Assembly: GCA_039545315.1 (NCBI GenBank)
Contig: BCIM01000001.1
Location: 2,203,783 to 2,267,782, forward strand
Direction: 5' to 3'
Origin: Kondoa malvinella
Taxonomy: Eukaryota > Basidiomycota > Agaricostilbomycetes > Agaricostilbales > Kondoaceae
DNA: 64,000 nucleotides
The position numbers and the translations under genes are program-made. The notes beneath the pieces were generated by a model. It made no database searches. It was not told where the DNA came from and worked only from the letters and a program-made list of their open reading frames with translations. Below are positions 31,910 to 43,871 of the stretch, in pieces; positions within the stretch are counted from its first letter, which is position 1, and each line of letters begins with the position of its first letter.

Positions 31910-32133
31910 TTCCGACTTCTGCAAGGCTACAAGTAATCTAATACCCCAGACAAGAGGCGTATTCAGCAAGGTTCTTTAATTCCGTGTTCAGACTGAAACA
32001 GATTGATGATTCCGTCATAGTCATGCAATGATACAAACCCAAGGCCGTGTGATGGAAACAACACGCTCCAATGACCAAGATGTGTACAGTGTCTGGATTC
32101 TGTGCTGTCCCTTTCGTGAGAGATCTGCTATAT

Positions 32134-35100
32134 TCAAGCGTCCGCGTCGTAAAAGGTGTCGTGAGATTGCGCCGATGACTGCTGGCTACCGAGTCTGGGT
32201 CTTTCGTATCTGGTGTTGGGTAATATAAGCGTATCAGGTGATTCAGGTGCTGAATGTGTTCTGTGCCGATAATCGATGGGCGAAGGCGTGCGGTCGTCTC
32301 TGGCTCGAGTAGATGACAGATCCTCGAGATCGCCATAGTCAGGGTCTTCTTCATCTTCTGCTTCATCTGCTACGGCCAAAAGCCTGGCCATGGAACGTTC
32401 GGATCCTTTTCGTTGTCGTAGCTATAACATTTTGCTCAGCATCCAGCAATAGCTAGACGTATCTGACTGACTTGTATGGCTTGATCGAGAGCCTGTATGT
32501 AGGTCGTGTACTTGACAATCTCCGCTAGTAGCCATTTGGACTTGCGCTCCCAATTGGCAGTCGCCTTTTGAGCATTTGTCGAGCGAGGAGTATACTTTCA
32601 AGGGGATCAGACATCGTACTACAGGCCAGTAACCGACTGACCAGTCTATTCATAGCACTCCGAAGCGAATTGTGCTGAGAAAGTTCACTCTGGATGGATC
32701 GGACATATCTTCTCAAAGCATCGAGCTGGGCTTCTTCCGACAGTACGCTGGTTGTGGTAGGCGAAGCAGCAGACTTCCATTCGTTTACATGTATCCGGTC
32801 GTTCGAATTGCTTCCGCCGTAGAACCCAGAAGAAGAGCTGTATCGACCGCTTCGACCACTTTTGCCAGATTTGACACTGACGAGATCTTCGACATCTTCA
32901 TTTGGATCTTCACTAGGCTGGCCCCGGTTCCAGCCATACTCCATATTCGACACACCGCCTGTGAGCGGCTCTTTACTCAGTCGAGCAGCCCAGTAGTTGC
33001 ACGTCATTTCCCATTCGTGGACGAGATCGGCTGTACCAGCTTGGAAGAAGTAAGAGCTGCCAGATGAGAGCGTGAGGACGAAAATATGCGGCCGATCAGA
33101 AGAATAGCCTGGTGGCGGCATCGCCGAACAGAGAGAATGCAACAGCGACATTTCGCCGATGGGTTTTGCGTTCGTCTAAAAGCGTGTAAGCCTGATCAAA
33201 AGCGAGCATGTATCAACTCACCATCCAATTGCCGCCTCCGAGACCAGAATGACCTCCAAAGTGACCCCTGCCAGACTCGCCAAACTTGAACATCTTTAGC
33301 TCGCCCTTGGAAATGACGACGAAAGCTTGCAGCCACTGCTTGTCTTTTGATCGCTTATTGTTTGACTCCCAGTAGTGTTTGCGATGCAATATGCCTTCTT
33401 TCGCCCAAGGCGCACCCAAAAGAGCTAATTCTTCGTCCGCTATGGATGCCTCGCTGTCACTTTGCGCATCGTCATCCTCTTGTTGCTCTTTGATGATGGT
33501 ATGCGAGAGGTTGCTAGCGAAACCAATCGTCGAATTGCCGGTGGAGGAAGGCGTAGTTACATTCGTGCCGTATGCTGTCGAGAACGAATGATTCTCGCTG
33601 AAGGAAGTAGCGACGCTTGGAGTAGGACTGGTTGCTCGAGCAAGATCTCCAGAAGGATTGAGGAATGTCCGTATGCTTGCACGCTTGTTGGTAGAGTCCG
33701 AATGATTGAAGGAAACTTGACTTCGCCGGCTAGGGTTTCGGCCCATTCCAGACCAAGTGCCGTAAGGTGAAGAAGCTGCAGAGAGATTGGTCGAGGTTCT
33801 GGATGCACCTGCAGGCGAATCTGAAGGTTGATACACAGGCATCATCTTGATTGCATTGTACATTTCCTGTCAGAAGACTGAGCAATAGCTCAAGCAAAGC
33901 AAAGTGTTTCACCTACTTTGAGCAAGCCTTCCACCTCTTGATCCCAACCCTTAGCATCTTTAGGTGTCGTAGAGCCATCTTTAGCAGGTGTCGAAAGGCT
34001 ATTGACAGATGAATTGAAAGCAGGCTGCTCAAGAGGGCTTCCGCCACTGGCACTACCACTGCGTTTCATACGGGCGATGCCTTCGCGCCATCGATCCAGC
34101 GATACGCGAGATGCAGATCCTTTTGGGTCTTGGTAAAAGGAAGGCTTTTCATCAGGTGTGTAGATCTCCTTGAAGCTTCCACTGCGATTGCGGCCGGTAG
34201 GAAGAGGCGGTGAAGCGCCATGACTGCTCGCTCGAGAGTTGGTCTTGGCGAGTATTTCGCCGAATTGCATATGTATAGCAGACATGGTATTGCGAACGAA
34301 CTGTTTCTGCGACATGCGAGAGGACAGTTCTGCTACATGTAGGTCGGTGTTAAGCAAGAGGAGAGAGTATGTAATCGCGTGAACGACATCTGCCTCTTCA
34401 ATCAGTCCTGCAGCTAAAATCCATCGGGCAGCCGCACCTGAACTGCCAAAAACATGATCTGGATTGTCATGAAAATACTTGCGGCTGAACCGCTCCAATA
34501 TCCGATCGACTTGCTGCGTCTCAGCCTTCAGATACAGCTTCTCGCAGAGATGTCGAAAAGCAGCATCCAACCTAAATCCGCGGAAGTCGAATCGCTCCAT
34601 GTACAGCCTGAGGGCGATTTTGTGAACCTTGCCACTGCGCAAAGGAGTATAAGTCGTGTTGCGAAAACGGAAGAATAGACTTACTTCGATCCCAAGTATT
34701 CAGCAACCTTCTGCCGCCGCAAGAACTTTTCATCTCCTTCCCAACATCGCTCTGCCGCTTCGCTTGCCTTTTCGTCTACTGAACGATCGTCCTCCATTGG
34801 CCTCTTGTCCGAGACGGGCGTATTCAAGTCATCCTCTGAGCTCATTTCTGCTCCACGAGACAAGCCTCGTACGAGGCTGACGGAAGAATTGCTGTACTGG
34901 CCACTTTGAGACAATGAGAGTAGGTTCAGCAGACTTTGATTGCCTGTATCCGGTAAGCCGACCACTGACCGACGTGCGTTTGGGCGGCTAGGTGTTTGCA
35001 TAGCAGACACAATGGAAGGCGCAAGGGAATCATAAGAGTCTGAGCGCTTTTGAGAGGGAGATGGTGATTGAGTGACAAAGGTAGGGATAGCAGAGGATCC

Positions 35101-37023
35101 GGTAGGCGTTTGATGTGCCGCGTTCAGACTGTTTTCGCGCGAATGACCGCTCTCTTTGATCGTTGCCAGATTGAGGCCGAGTCCGTGACCATCGTCTGGC
35201 CGCCCGGACACAGGAATGACTGGTGAGGGATCAGATGCACGACGCTGCATTGAAGGCTCGCCATCCACTCGGATATGAGGAGTAGCGATCCTAGCTGAGT
35301 TAGGGCTGCTTCTTGTCTCTGATGGTATAGCTATTGGAGGAGGCATGCTCGAGTGAGCCTTGGGGCTACTCGATGAGGTACTTTGCTGATTGGCTGGATC
35401 ATCAAACACATTGAGTAGTTGCGGTCGCGGTGAGGGTGCTGATCCAGATCGAACAGCTTGCGGTCTTTCTTGCCTTTCCAGCTTTCTCGCTCTCTCCTGC
35501 TGCTGACCGACTTCCATCACCGAATCCCAATCCATCGAGCCAAGTACATTCTTCAGCCGATCGTCTTCGCTCAAGCGGAAAGAAGCTGAACTTTGCATCG
35601 AGGTGCGGCGACTTCTGCTTGCATCTGCTTGACTCTCTGGAATACCGAGGAATGAAGGAGGTCGATTAGCGGTATGCACGGAAGAGAACGATGAGCTGCG
35701 TTTCCGCGTGTGACCCAGAGTCGGGCTCAAGGTCGATGTAGAGGGTTGCATTGGGCTAATGCTGCTGATAGACAAAGTGCGCTCTTTGACTGGTAGAGAA
35801 GGCGCTTCCATATCTACAGGAGGTAACGCTTTGTCGCGCATGTAGCTCGCCGGTACTACAGGAACAGGTGGAGGGAGAGTGTTGCTCGGTTCGTCAAAGA
35901 GGCGCGAGATTGGTACTGAAGATGTATTTGCTGTGTGGAAAGATGAAGGATTGTATCTCGCAGTCGCTGTGTTTGCGCCAAACTTGCGGCGAAAGAAGCC
36001 GCTGGTCTTTCGCATGGTATTGCTGAAGGACTGCGGTCATTACATTAGTACTGCATGACTGTGTTCTCCAGAATGAGCTGACCTTATCCTGAGCCTTGTT
36101 GTTGTCTTGATGACTATACCCAATGCCCGAGCCAGTCTCTGAGCCAGAATCAAGGTTTTGTGAGGGTCGGCCTTTTCGCGGCGGAGAGTCGAAAGGCCGA
36201 GAGCTAGTAGAGGGTACGACGACGTATGATTCAGTCTGAGAGTCGGTTGCCATGCTGTCAGCCGTAGCGAAAGAAGGCGAGATGCCCTTTGCTACTCGAC
36301 CAGAAGTCACTCGAGAGGTTGGCGCATGGGTCACCATGGATGCTGAAGAGTCTGTATTTGACGATCCAGCTGTGGTTTCTCTTGATCTGGCTTCTCGTTC
36401 AAAGCTTTCTCTACCGCTTGGCTTCGAGTGTGACGATCTCCGGGTCGTCTGCAATTTGGCTCGAGGAGGACTGACTGATCTAGCATTCGATGACCTCCGA
36501 GGCGGAGGGACAGGTCCGACACCAGGATCGAACGCAGCTGGTTCGAGGTCTGGAGATGCTAACGTCGCCGCGTCGGATTCTGAGAATTGCCCTTGCGATA
36601 AGGATGGACTTGGGTCGGTGCCGCTTTCGGAAGCAGGAGCAGCAGAAGCTTTCGCTTTAGCATTACGCAGCAACGTAGCCAGGTCTGTCTGACTAGACGC
36701 AGTGCCCACACCTCGATAGACAGATCTTCGTTTTGTCAAGTCAGATCCAGGCTCTGGGAGAGGTCGGCCCCCTGAATTGCTGTACCCTTGCATTTGTGTC
36801 ACAGGAGAAGCAGGAGAAGTTTGAGCTGAGCCATGCAGAGAACCTCCGCGCGGCGGAGTCGTATATCCTAGCTTCGTCTCGTCCATCTGCTGTAATTTCC
36901 TCGTCTGACCAGATCTGGCAGGAAGGGATACGTCAGCACATTCTGTTCGTACCTGTGTGCTATGCGAGTGCCTTACTTGAGCGCTTTCTCAAAATCATCC
37001 TCTCTGCCCGGCCTTCGTGCCAT
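32134..37023 (-). CDS. Arf guanine nucleotide exchange factor, Sec7-PH (EFA6/Yel1/Syt1-like)
   Basis: A first exon (37023 on, MARRPGREDDFEKALK) splices in phase to SGQTRKLQQMDETKLGY. About 700 residues of Ser/Pro-rich, apparently disordered sequence follow. The Sec7 domain includes YMERFDFRGFRLDAAFRHLC, LYLKAETQQVDRILERFS and TYSLLLLNTDLHVAELSSRM. The Glu in KAETQQ aligns with the catalytic glutamate of the EFA6 group (MGETQE). A Ser-rich linker leads to a PH domain (KEGILHRKHYWESNNKRSKD, WLQAFVVISKGELKMFKFG, FFQAGTADLVHEWEMTCNYW). A coiled helix and an acidic tail follow, ending SHDTFYDADA. Such proteins load GTP on Arf GTPases at the plasma membrane or Golgi. Sec7 followed by PH suits EFA6/Yel1 or Syt1. 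Confidence 0.9.
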
Positions 37024-37528
37024 ATCTGCTGTTTTACGATGTCCTGGCTGTTACTGTCTGGTATAGCATGCTTATACGATCTTGTAAGAGGGATATCCCG
37101 CACTCTGGGTATCAATTGGTTCGCTGTTGGGTCAAAGCATCCTTTTCTTCTTGTCAAGTATGTACGCTCGAACCTCTCGAATCCCTCATGTCAAATTCGT
37201 ACTTGGCGACTGTCAATGCAGAGTTAAGTGCCTTCAGCAAGTCTGCGAAGTTCTACCTACAGCGAATTATGGTCTTCTTTCGGCGTCGCAAAACTAAGCG
37301 ATCGAAAGTATGCATGCCAATGATGGAAGCCTGTAACCTCTTCAACATCGATACCCTGACAAACTTCCTGGCCAGGGTTCCTTACCTGTGAGGACTTTTT
37401 ATTCGATTTTCCATGCACGCAGCGACATCTTAGAATCCGACAATCCTGAACATATCCGATCTGGACAGTTCAGGCAGTGCTCTTACTATCATGTGAATAT
37501 CTTACCGGCTAGATATAGCCATCAGACG
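37024..37528. other. Divergent promoter region
   Basis: These 505 bases lie between the start codons of the Sec7 gene (minus) and the gene at 37529 (plus). Frames in this stretch are short and continuous with shadow frames of the Sec7 gene. No repeat or RNA gene is seen. Confidence 0.5.
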
Positions 37529-39170
37529 ATGCCTTCGAATGTAAGCATGTCAGCTGCGAGCTTGAAATCGCTCCTTGTCTTGTCTCTTCTCTCGAACTGT
37601 CATCGGCCTTCCGGATTACTCAACTCAACTCGACCTTCCATCTCGGTCTTATCTATCTGCCTCATCATGGCATCGTAGGCTACGCACTATGTCAATTCAA
37701 ATCCGCCATCTAAAGACGAACTTGCCTGGATCTGTGAGGCACTGAAGGCAGCCGACGGCTGCTTTGATTGGCGCTCCGATAAACAGGTAGTCTTAAAATC
37801 CGATGTTCGCAAGATGGGGCTACTTTTCGAGAACGGAACCGATGATCTCGTGAGTCATTCGATTGCTTTGCATCTTGTTCTGAATTAAGCGTTCGTCAGC
37901 CCATCACTTACGTGCACCTCATAGCTTGCCATGCCAAAGCTACCATCGCCGTCTTAGACGGCAGAAGGGACATATCAGTGAAACGCAAAGTCGCGGCAGA
38001 CTTTATCGAAGACTGCACTCATGCATTTGCTATGGTTGAAGCTTATCCTCACGAGGTACATATGAATCCGCAGTTCGAATATGGTATGCTATCCGCAATC
38101 TTGGCCCGCATATGCTCGTGTTTGAGAAAAGGTTTATTAGGTGTTGCACACAGCATTTACCATAATCTGAACCTTGCTGGACAACCGGCCATGGAAGGAT
38201 CCCAGTACTATCACACGCTGCAAGGCCTGCACAACCAGAAGCAGCCGCTCAATTTGCCGATGACCGATGAGCATTATAAGGAACGCTTCCTGGAACGCAA
38301 AAACATCACCGCTCAAACACACGCGATGACCGTATCTGCTACTGGCGGCAATTCTTTTCAACCGATCCATCCCATGTTTGCTCATTTCGACCGTCTCTCA
38401 GACACCTTTCGGCCTACCGAACCATTGTCAAACGAACAAAACATGAAGGTTCATGAAGCGTTCCAGTTTGCCCACGGAAAAGTCGGAAGCAGTAACCCAT
38501 CCCTGGGAACTCAACAGGTCTCACATCAGAATGTGAGTACACGCTGTTATGTCCGAAGCTGGACTGATCGGACATGCCCATGGTTAGGCTGAAGCTCACG
38601 CTCACACTTACGCCCACGATCATATTCGTGCTTGCCTTGCCTCTGCTTACATGCAAGCCGTAAAGTCTGTTCCCTATCGCCAACACGAAGACGTAATCAA
38701 GCACCTATCCGAAGTTCTGATCAAAACATCCGACTTCATGGCGCTTCAAATGCACCACGCCAGCGGAATCTTATTGCACGAGGAGGAATACGGTAAGAAG
38801 TCGACTCGCACGGATCTGATTACATCTGACGCCCTGTGTAGTGTTTTGTCTCGTCATTTGACGATTTCTTCGAGCAAGTGATCAAAGCCGTGAACAGCCA
38901 TTGGTCAACGAGAGTGAAATGGACTTCTACAACTTTCTTCGCGCTCGCTTCAACAATTGCAAACAATCACCAAAGCAACGTACACTTCATTTCGCAGCAG
39001 ATTCCTCGTTCATGAAGTCAATGGTACAATATTATCCAGAAACTCTCGGCCTGAACAGCCTCCCCAATCTCATGAAACCGGGCGCGGCGTTAGGAGCTCG
39101 CATACACCCACTTCACGAGTACTTCTCTTGCCATATAATGGAAAGGCGATCGCAGGCCAATGCAGGGTGA
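37529..39170 (+). CDS. Hypothetical protein, His-rich
   Basis: A four-codon first exon (MPSN, 37529-37540) is followed by GTAAGC and a 137-base intron. The next exon (37678 on) reads ATHYVNSNPPSKDELAWICE and MGLLFENGTDDL. The main exon continues PITYVHLIACHAKATIAVLD, then FEYGMLSAILARICSCLRKG, AHSIYHNLNLAGQPAMEGSQ and ERFLERKNITAQTHAMTVSA. A later exon has AHTYAHDHIRACLASAYMQA and VIKHLSEVLIKTSDFMALQM. The protein is helical, His- and Met-rich, and not recognised. The last exon is uncertain: one frame gives FDDFFEQVIKAVNSHW and stops at 39014, another runs to 39170. I see no signal peptide. Confidence 0.55.
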
Positions 39171-39410
39171 ATATCTGTACAGCAAGCGATTTTCGTCGTA
39201 CAGAATAAGGAGATCGTATAGACCTGTTTTCAAGCGAAGTAGTCGTGAACCAATAGATCCAATTTGTACCATACTTGTCCCATACTTCCCTGCGATATCA
39301 TACTAGTGCGACTAAGAGAACTCGTCTCGAATCAGCACGGTGCTGATGCTTTAATGGATGCTAACAATGACGACCTATACAGATGATACAACCTTCTCCA
39401 AATCTAGACT

Positions 39411-40301
39411 CTAGTCCCACGCCCGCCTCCTCGTATCCGACTGTTGACTCCTGCCCGGTATCCCTCTAGCCTCATTCAGCTTGATTGTGCCCGCCATGTT
39501 TCCCCTCTGATCCCTCATCGCCCTCAATCTCTCGCCTGCGCGACTTCCTGCCGACGAAGAATAGCTTGAATATCCGCTATCGTTGCTTTCCGCTCGTGAA
39601 GCTGGAGGAGCACTATCATAAATGTCTTTGAGGGAAGAAGAATGGCTGCGTTGTGTCTGAGGTTGAGTCGCGAGTGAAGAAGGTGAAGAGTCCCATGATT
39701 TGATTGTCGGCCGCTCTGATGGTGGAAAGAGCCAGCTTGGCAAGTCTTGCGCATGCTTCGCTTTGCCTATGTAGTATCTGACCCCAAATCAGACCTAAGA
39801 CCTGGTTATGTGACGTCAACTTACTCTTTCATGATCCGACACAGGTGAGATTCGCCTTTGTATCCGTCTTTATCGCTCTCATACCCATCGTCTCCTGCCA
39901 ACTTGGTCCGCAAAGACTCTGCGCCAGACGAAACAGCTCCATACACCTTTAACCTGCGGTCGAGCATTACGAAGACATACAGGTCAACAATAGCAGACGT
40001 ACCACATTCCTTCGCCTTGTGTTTCCGCCTCTTGCTGCTGCTGCCGCTGCCGCTGCTGGACAGGCCTGGCTCGAGAGCTTGACGGCAACGGCGGGATGTC
40101 TTGACCATTCGAAGGTGCATTCCACTCAGATACAGCATTGCGTACAGTCGACCAGCCCTTATTTGAGTAGTTTGTGATGTTCTGTGTCACGTTTGTTGGC
40201 ATAGCAGGCATCTGAGGCAAATCTGGCGGTGTCCAGTTTGGCATGGAAGGCATGTTCTTCTGTGCTTTGCGAGCCAAACTGGCAGTTTGATAGTAGTCCA
40301 T
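39411..40301 (-). CDS. Mso1-like (Sec1-binding) protein, tentative
   Basis: Exon 1 starts MDYYQTASLARKAQKNMPSM, continues with Pro/Asn-rich sequence and a QRQRQQQQE run, and ends at GTACGT after MW. The next exon has LKVYGAVSSGAESLRTKL and DKDGYKGESHLCRIMKEYY. The following one has IGKAKHAQDLPSWLFPP, then a Ser-rich tail ending TRRRAWD. The order acidic patch, ..HLCRIMKEYY.., LPSWLFP resembles what I recall of the Sec1-binding region of yeast Mso1 (helix, YY, then P.WL). Mso1 assists vesicle fusion at the plasma membrane. The match is short, so the name is an inference. The Gln repeat is imperfect and may vary between strains. Confidence 0.5.
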
Positions 40302-40656
40302 CCTTGTTGAACAGTGGCACGACTATCTTTACGAGTGCAGCTAGCCGAGGACAGATGCAAGAAGCACGAGATGTTGGCTTCTCCGACTTCGAGGCAGGGC
40401 AGTCGCAACCGCAATAACAGGGCAGAGCAGCTTAGCAGGACATAGATAGTGGTATAAGCTCGAATCTAGCTGGATATATTCGAAGCTCAGGTATCACTCT
40501 GTCGTCGCAGAACGGCAAGGACATGACGACCGCAATTAGTTGATCAGCTCATCTTTCGCAGTTCACTCTAGCTGTAGCGTGAGCATGCTTTCAAGTTGTC
40601 TGCAAGGCAACGATATCTTGGCATGTCCATCCATTGCTTGAATTTCAGCTTAAGCT
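40302..40656. other. Intergenic region
   Basis: This segment is downstream of nothing on the plus strand. It holds the promoter of the Mso1-like gene and the 3' end region of the caprin-like gene. No feature seen. Confidence 0.4.
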
Positions 40657-42543
40657 TTACGAGGCGGGAGCAGGGTTCGACTGCTCTCTCGGAGCCTGTG
40701 GTCTACGTTCACCCTCTGGTCTTGAACCTCGTCCTCTTCCTTCGCCCCTTCCTCTTCCACCTCTTCCTCTGCCTCTCGATGGACCATCATCATGCTTTTT
40801 CTCGACTCTTGCCCAGCCTTCCTCAACAGGTTCTTGAGTTCTAGGTGGCCTATCATTCCTGTATCCACCACGACCCTGGCCATCTCGCCTCTCTCTGTGC
40901 TCGCCCCGACCACGATCAGAGCGTTCACCTCTTGGTGCCCTTGATCCACGACCTCGGCCACGTCCAGCTACAACAGGTGTAGTCTCGAGTTCACTACCCA
41001 ACACTGGGTCAGAAGCAGGAATAGGCGCAGTGGGTTGCAATTCGACAACGGGTGCCAAGGGTGCACGATCAGGAGCAGTAGCTTCATCAACTTCATCAGC
41101 CCAAGATGAGATGGGTTTCGCTCCACCAGATTGAGGTTGTTCAGTCGTAGTCGCCCATTCGTTTGTGTTCGATGGAGCTGTGACGGTTTGGGGTTCGCCC
41201 CAAGTAGCTTCAGAGACGGGTTGCTCGATGACTTGAACTGACTCGACCGGTTGTTCGACGGGCGCAGAGTCAAGTTCGGAAGCTTGCATGAAAGTCAATG
41301 CTGGGCCGTTGTTGCTGGTAAGAGCAGCATGTGCTTGCTGAGCTGTTTCTTCCTGCTCTGGTGTCAGAGTGTCGACAGGGTTGGTCTGTGTCTCTGGAGC
41401 AACTTCATGGTCTTCAGCAGTGAGCTCTTCAGGCGCGGCAGTCAAGTCGAGGATCATTTGCTTGACGCGGCCGTCTGTGAAATATCATCAGCCAACAATT
41501 CTTACGATCTGCGCAAGCGCTCACAGGTGACGCCCTCAACAAGCTCTTCCTCACGACCGGATTGCAGCTTGTCTAGTCTCTCAAAGGCATCTTCACCACC
41601 GCCCATCAAAGGACCGTTCTGGAACTCGTTTGCAAGCATTCGAACAGCAGCAGCTTCTTGTCCAGTGGCATTCTGTACTACAGCTGGTAGTTCAGGTGGG
41701 TTGAAGCCTTGGTTGGGGCTGAAGAGGGAGCTCAAGTGTAGGAACTGGAAGAGGAGCGACAGATCCGATTTGGAGTTTTCCTGTACATGTTGCTTAAGTT
41801 TGGATCTTGTCAGAACCGATCTCGCAGACGCACCTTTGTCTGCGCAACTGCCTGAGCAACACGAGATTGGGATCGCTTGTCTTCGTGGGCAGCACGGGTA
41901 GAGGTGTCTTTCTCGACTTCAGCTTCATCAGTCTATGCGAACGCTAGAGGATAAGCACTGATCAAGTGTATAAAGATAGTCGCGCACCTCGAGCACCTTG
42001 ACAATCTCCTGCAACTCCTTCTGCACGAGTTCAAGACCAGGCTTACTAGCGACCGCTCTCTGCTGATCCGCATTCAAGTTATCACCAGTGTAGCCCTCAA
42101 TACGTTGCTATCACCTGCCGATCAGCCAAAGGTTCCCCTGGTGAAGCGTCAGACTTACCAATTTCTTGCTGGTCGCTTTTAGCCTTTTGGCAATAATGAC
42201 ACTAGCCGGTGTTCTAGCAGGTAAATCCAAAGGCTGCTCGCTCAACCCTTCCAATTTCAACCCGCTGCTCTTGTTATCGCTGGGCAAAGAACCACCAACA
42301 TCCGTGTCGCCTGCAGGGAGCGTCACAGCAGATGATTTTGCCTTGTTGCGCGAACGTTTTGGTTTGGCCGCTGTTTTGGGTGCTAGGGAGCCTAAGCCAG
42401 GTACATATTTTGCAGCTGTAGCGTCGAGAAGAGTCAGTGCATGTGCTGTTTGTCGCGAGGGCAAGTGTAAAGCGCGAACCTAGTTCTTGAGCCTGCGCTA
42501 CGAGAGTAGGCTGCTCTGTGCCACTGACTGCTGATTCTGCCAT
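40657..42543 (-). CDS. Caprin-like RGG-box RNA-binding protein
   Basis: The start is MAESAVSGTEQPTLVAQAQE. A basic segment (KPKRSRNKAKSS) and LKATSKKL lead to RIEGYTGDNLNADQQRAVAS and GLELVQKELQEIVKVLE. Helical exons follow (TRAAHEDKRSQSRVAQAVAQ, LSLLFQFLHLSSLF, AAAVRMLANEFQNGPLMGGG). The E/A-rich middle includes a region rich in PVEQPVESVQ-type repeats. The last 90 or so residues are an RGG/RGR tract (VAGRGRGRGSRAPRGERSDR and more). A helix containing LNxDQ(Q/L)xAV, followed by a conserved helical domain and a C-terminal RGG tract, is the layout of caprin-family translational regulators. The family call is inferred from this layout, not from a full alignment. RNA binding by the RGG tract is very likely. 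Confidence 0.6.
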
Positions 42544-42852
42544 TGCTATACTGTTTATGTGCGAAATAGCGTTATGGCTCACGTCAAGAAGCCTTGGGAG
42601 AGCATGACCAGTCGGATGTGTCGCCGGGGCCGGATTGATTATGGGGTTATACAGCCAGAGGGTTGACAGCGGCAGAAGCTTAAAGAAATACTGCTGTAGC
42701 TGTTGATGACAGGCATTCGAAACTCTAGGATCGAAAAGCTCTAGAGTTTCCCGTTTGATGATGCATTACAGGTACAAACACGACCTTGCATGTAGCCTTT
42801 CAATACTCGCGACAGACCGTATATGGCAGTACATAGCTCCAGGACACTACAA
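42544..42852. other. Intergenic region
   Basis: This region holds the promoter of the caprin-like gene and the 3' flank of SNU13. Nothing else is seen. Confidence 0.4.
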
Positions 42853-43579
42853 TCAACTGTACACGAGAGAGAGTTTATAATGAGCCAAAAGCCAATGACA
42901 GCACCGTTCACGTACACCAAAAGTCTCTCAATCTTTTGCTTGATAGTCTGAATCTGGGATTGCAACTCTCTCGCTTCGTTGGTCGTTACAGAGGCAGCGA
43001 TGACAGGTCGAGAAACACCGCAAGCTCTTCCTAGTGCAGTTTTGGATGGGACGAAAACGTAGGGTACGTTCTGTTCGTCAGTAAAGCCAAGCCTCAGTCA
43101 AATACTGAGAGCCCCTTGAGTAGACGAACCTTGTCTTCACAGAGAAGAGGCAAGTGAAGCAGAATTTCAATAGGTTCCGTGTCGGCGGTCATGACAATGA
43201 ATTCAGCGACACCGCGGCTGTGCGATTGAAAAGCCTTCATAAGTCATGTATAGACCAAGACAGGTCTCATCACGCACTTGAGGGTCTTTGTAGCTTCGTT
43301 AGCTCCCTTTTTACTGTAGATGTAATATCATCAGAGGATCAACAGCAGTAGCCAAGCGGATAGACTGACAGCTGCTTGTAGTGACTGGCTGTAAGCAGGA
43401 GACACCGCATCAGCACAAGACTGACAACCTAATCCGTGGTCACCTTGCTGAACCAATTCGAGAATTTGGTTCGTCAACTCAGTGTCGGCCAGAGGGAAAG
43501 CCTGAACGTTGGAGCTTTATAAGTACACGCATCATACTTCAGCAAAGCCTCGACGCACTTTTGGATTCGGTTCGCCCAT
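42853..43579 (-). CDS. SNU13: SNU13 (15.5K, NHP2L1; L7Ae-family k-turn protein)
   Basis: A seven-codon first exon (MGEPNPK, ending at GTGCGT) joins [19 protein letters not shown]. Further exons give [66 protein letters not shown] and [20 protein letters not shown], then [13 protein letters not shown]. The last intron (donor GTACGT) leaves only V and the stop at 42853. The match to human NHP2L1 is near-continuous. SNU13 binds the kink-turn of U4 snRNA and of box C/D snoRNAs. It is therefore shared by the tri-snRNP and the snoRNP that guides rRNA methylation in the nucleolus. Five introns cut a protein of about 127 residues. Confidence 0.96.
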
Positions 43580-43871
43580 TTTTCAGATATTTGCGTGCAA
43601 AGGGAGAGGACGAAGGGGTGTTGATGTTTGAAGAAGTTGAGGAGCTCACGGCCTGAGGATCACTGCTCTTATAGTAGTACTGAAGGGGTATTGATGGTTT
43701 GGGGACAAGGTTTGATATTTTCAACTTTTCATGCTCAAACAGCTATTAGGGTTTATGTCCACGCTTTGACTTATAGCGCCAATAGCCTGGTTGGTCACTT
43801 CTAAGCCACCAACACGCATCGCATCGCTGTCTGTCCTACAAAGACCTCTGTATACAACAGCAAGGAGGAGA

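Noticed and set aside
36252..36692. 146-codon plus-strand frame
   Set aside because: Antisense to the Ser/Pro-rich N-terminal part of the Sec7 gene; a typical shadow of low-complexity coding sequence.
42853..43579. A functional link between SNU13 and SNRNP27 because both are tri-snRNP proteins
   Set aside because: They are about 40 kb apart with unrelated genes between; coincidence is the simpler reading.
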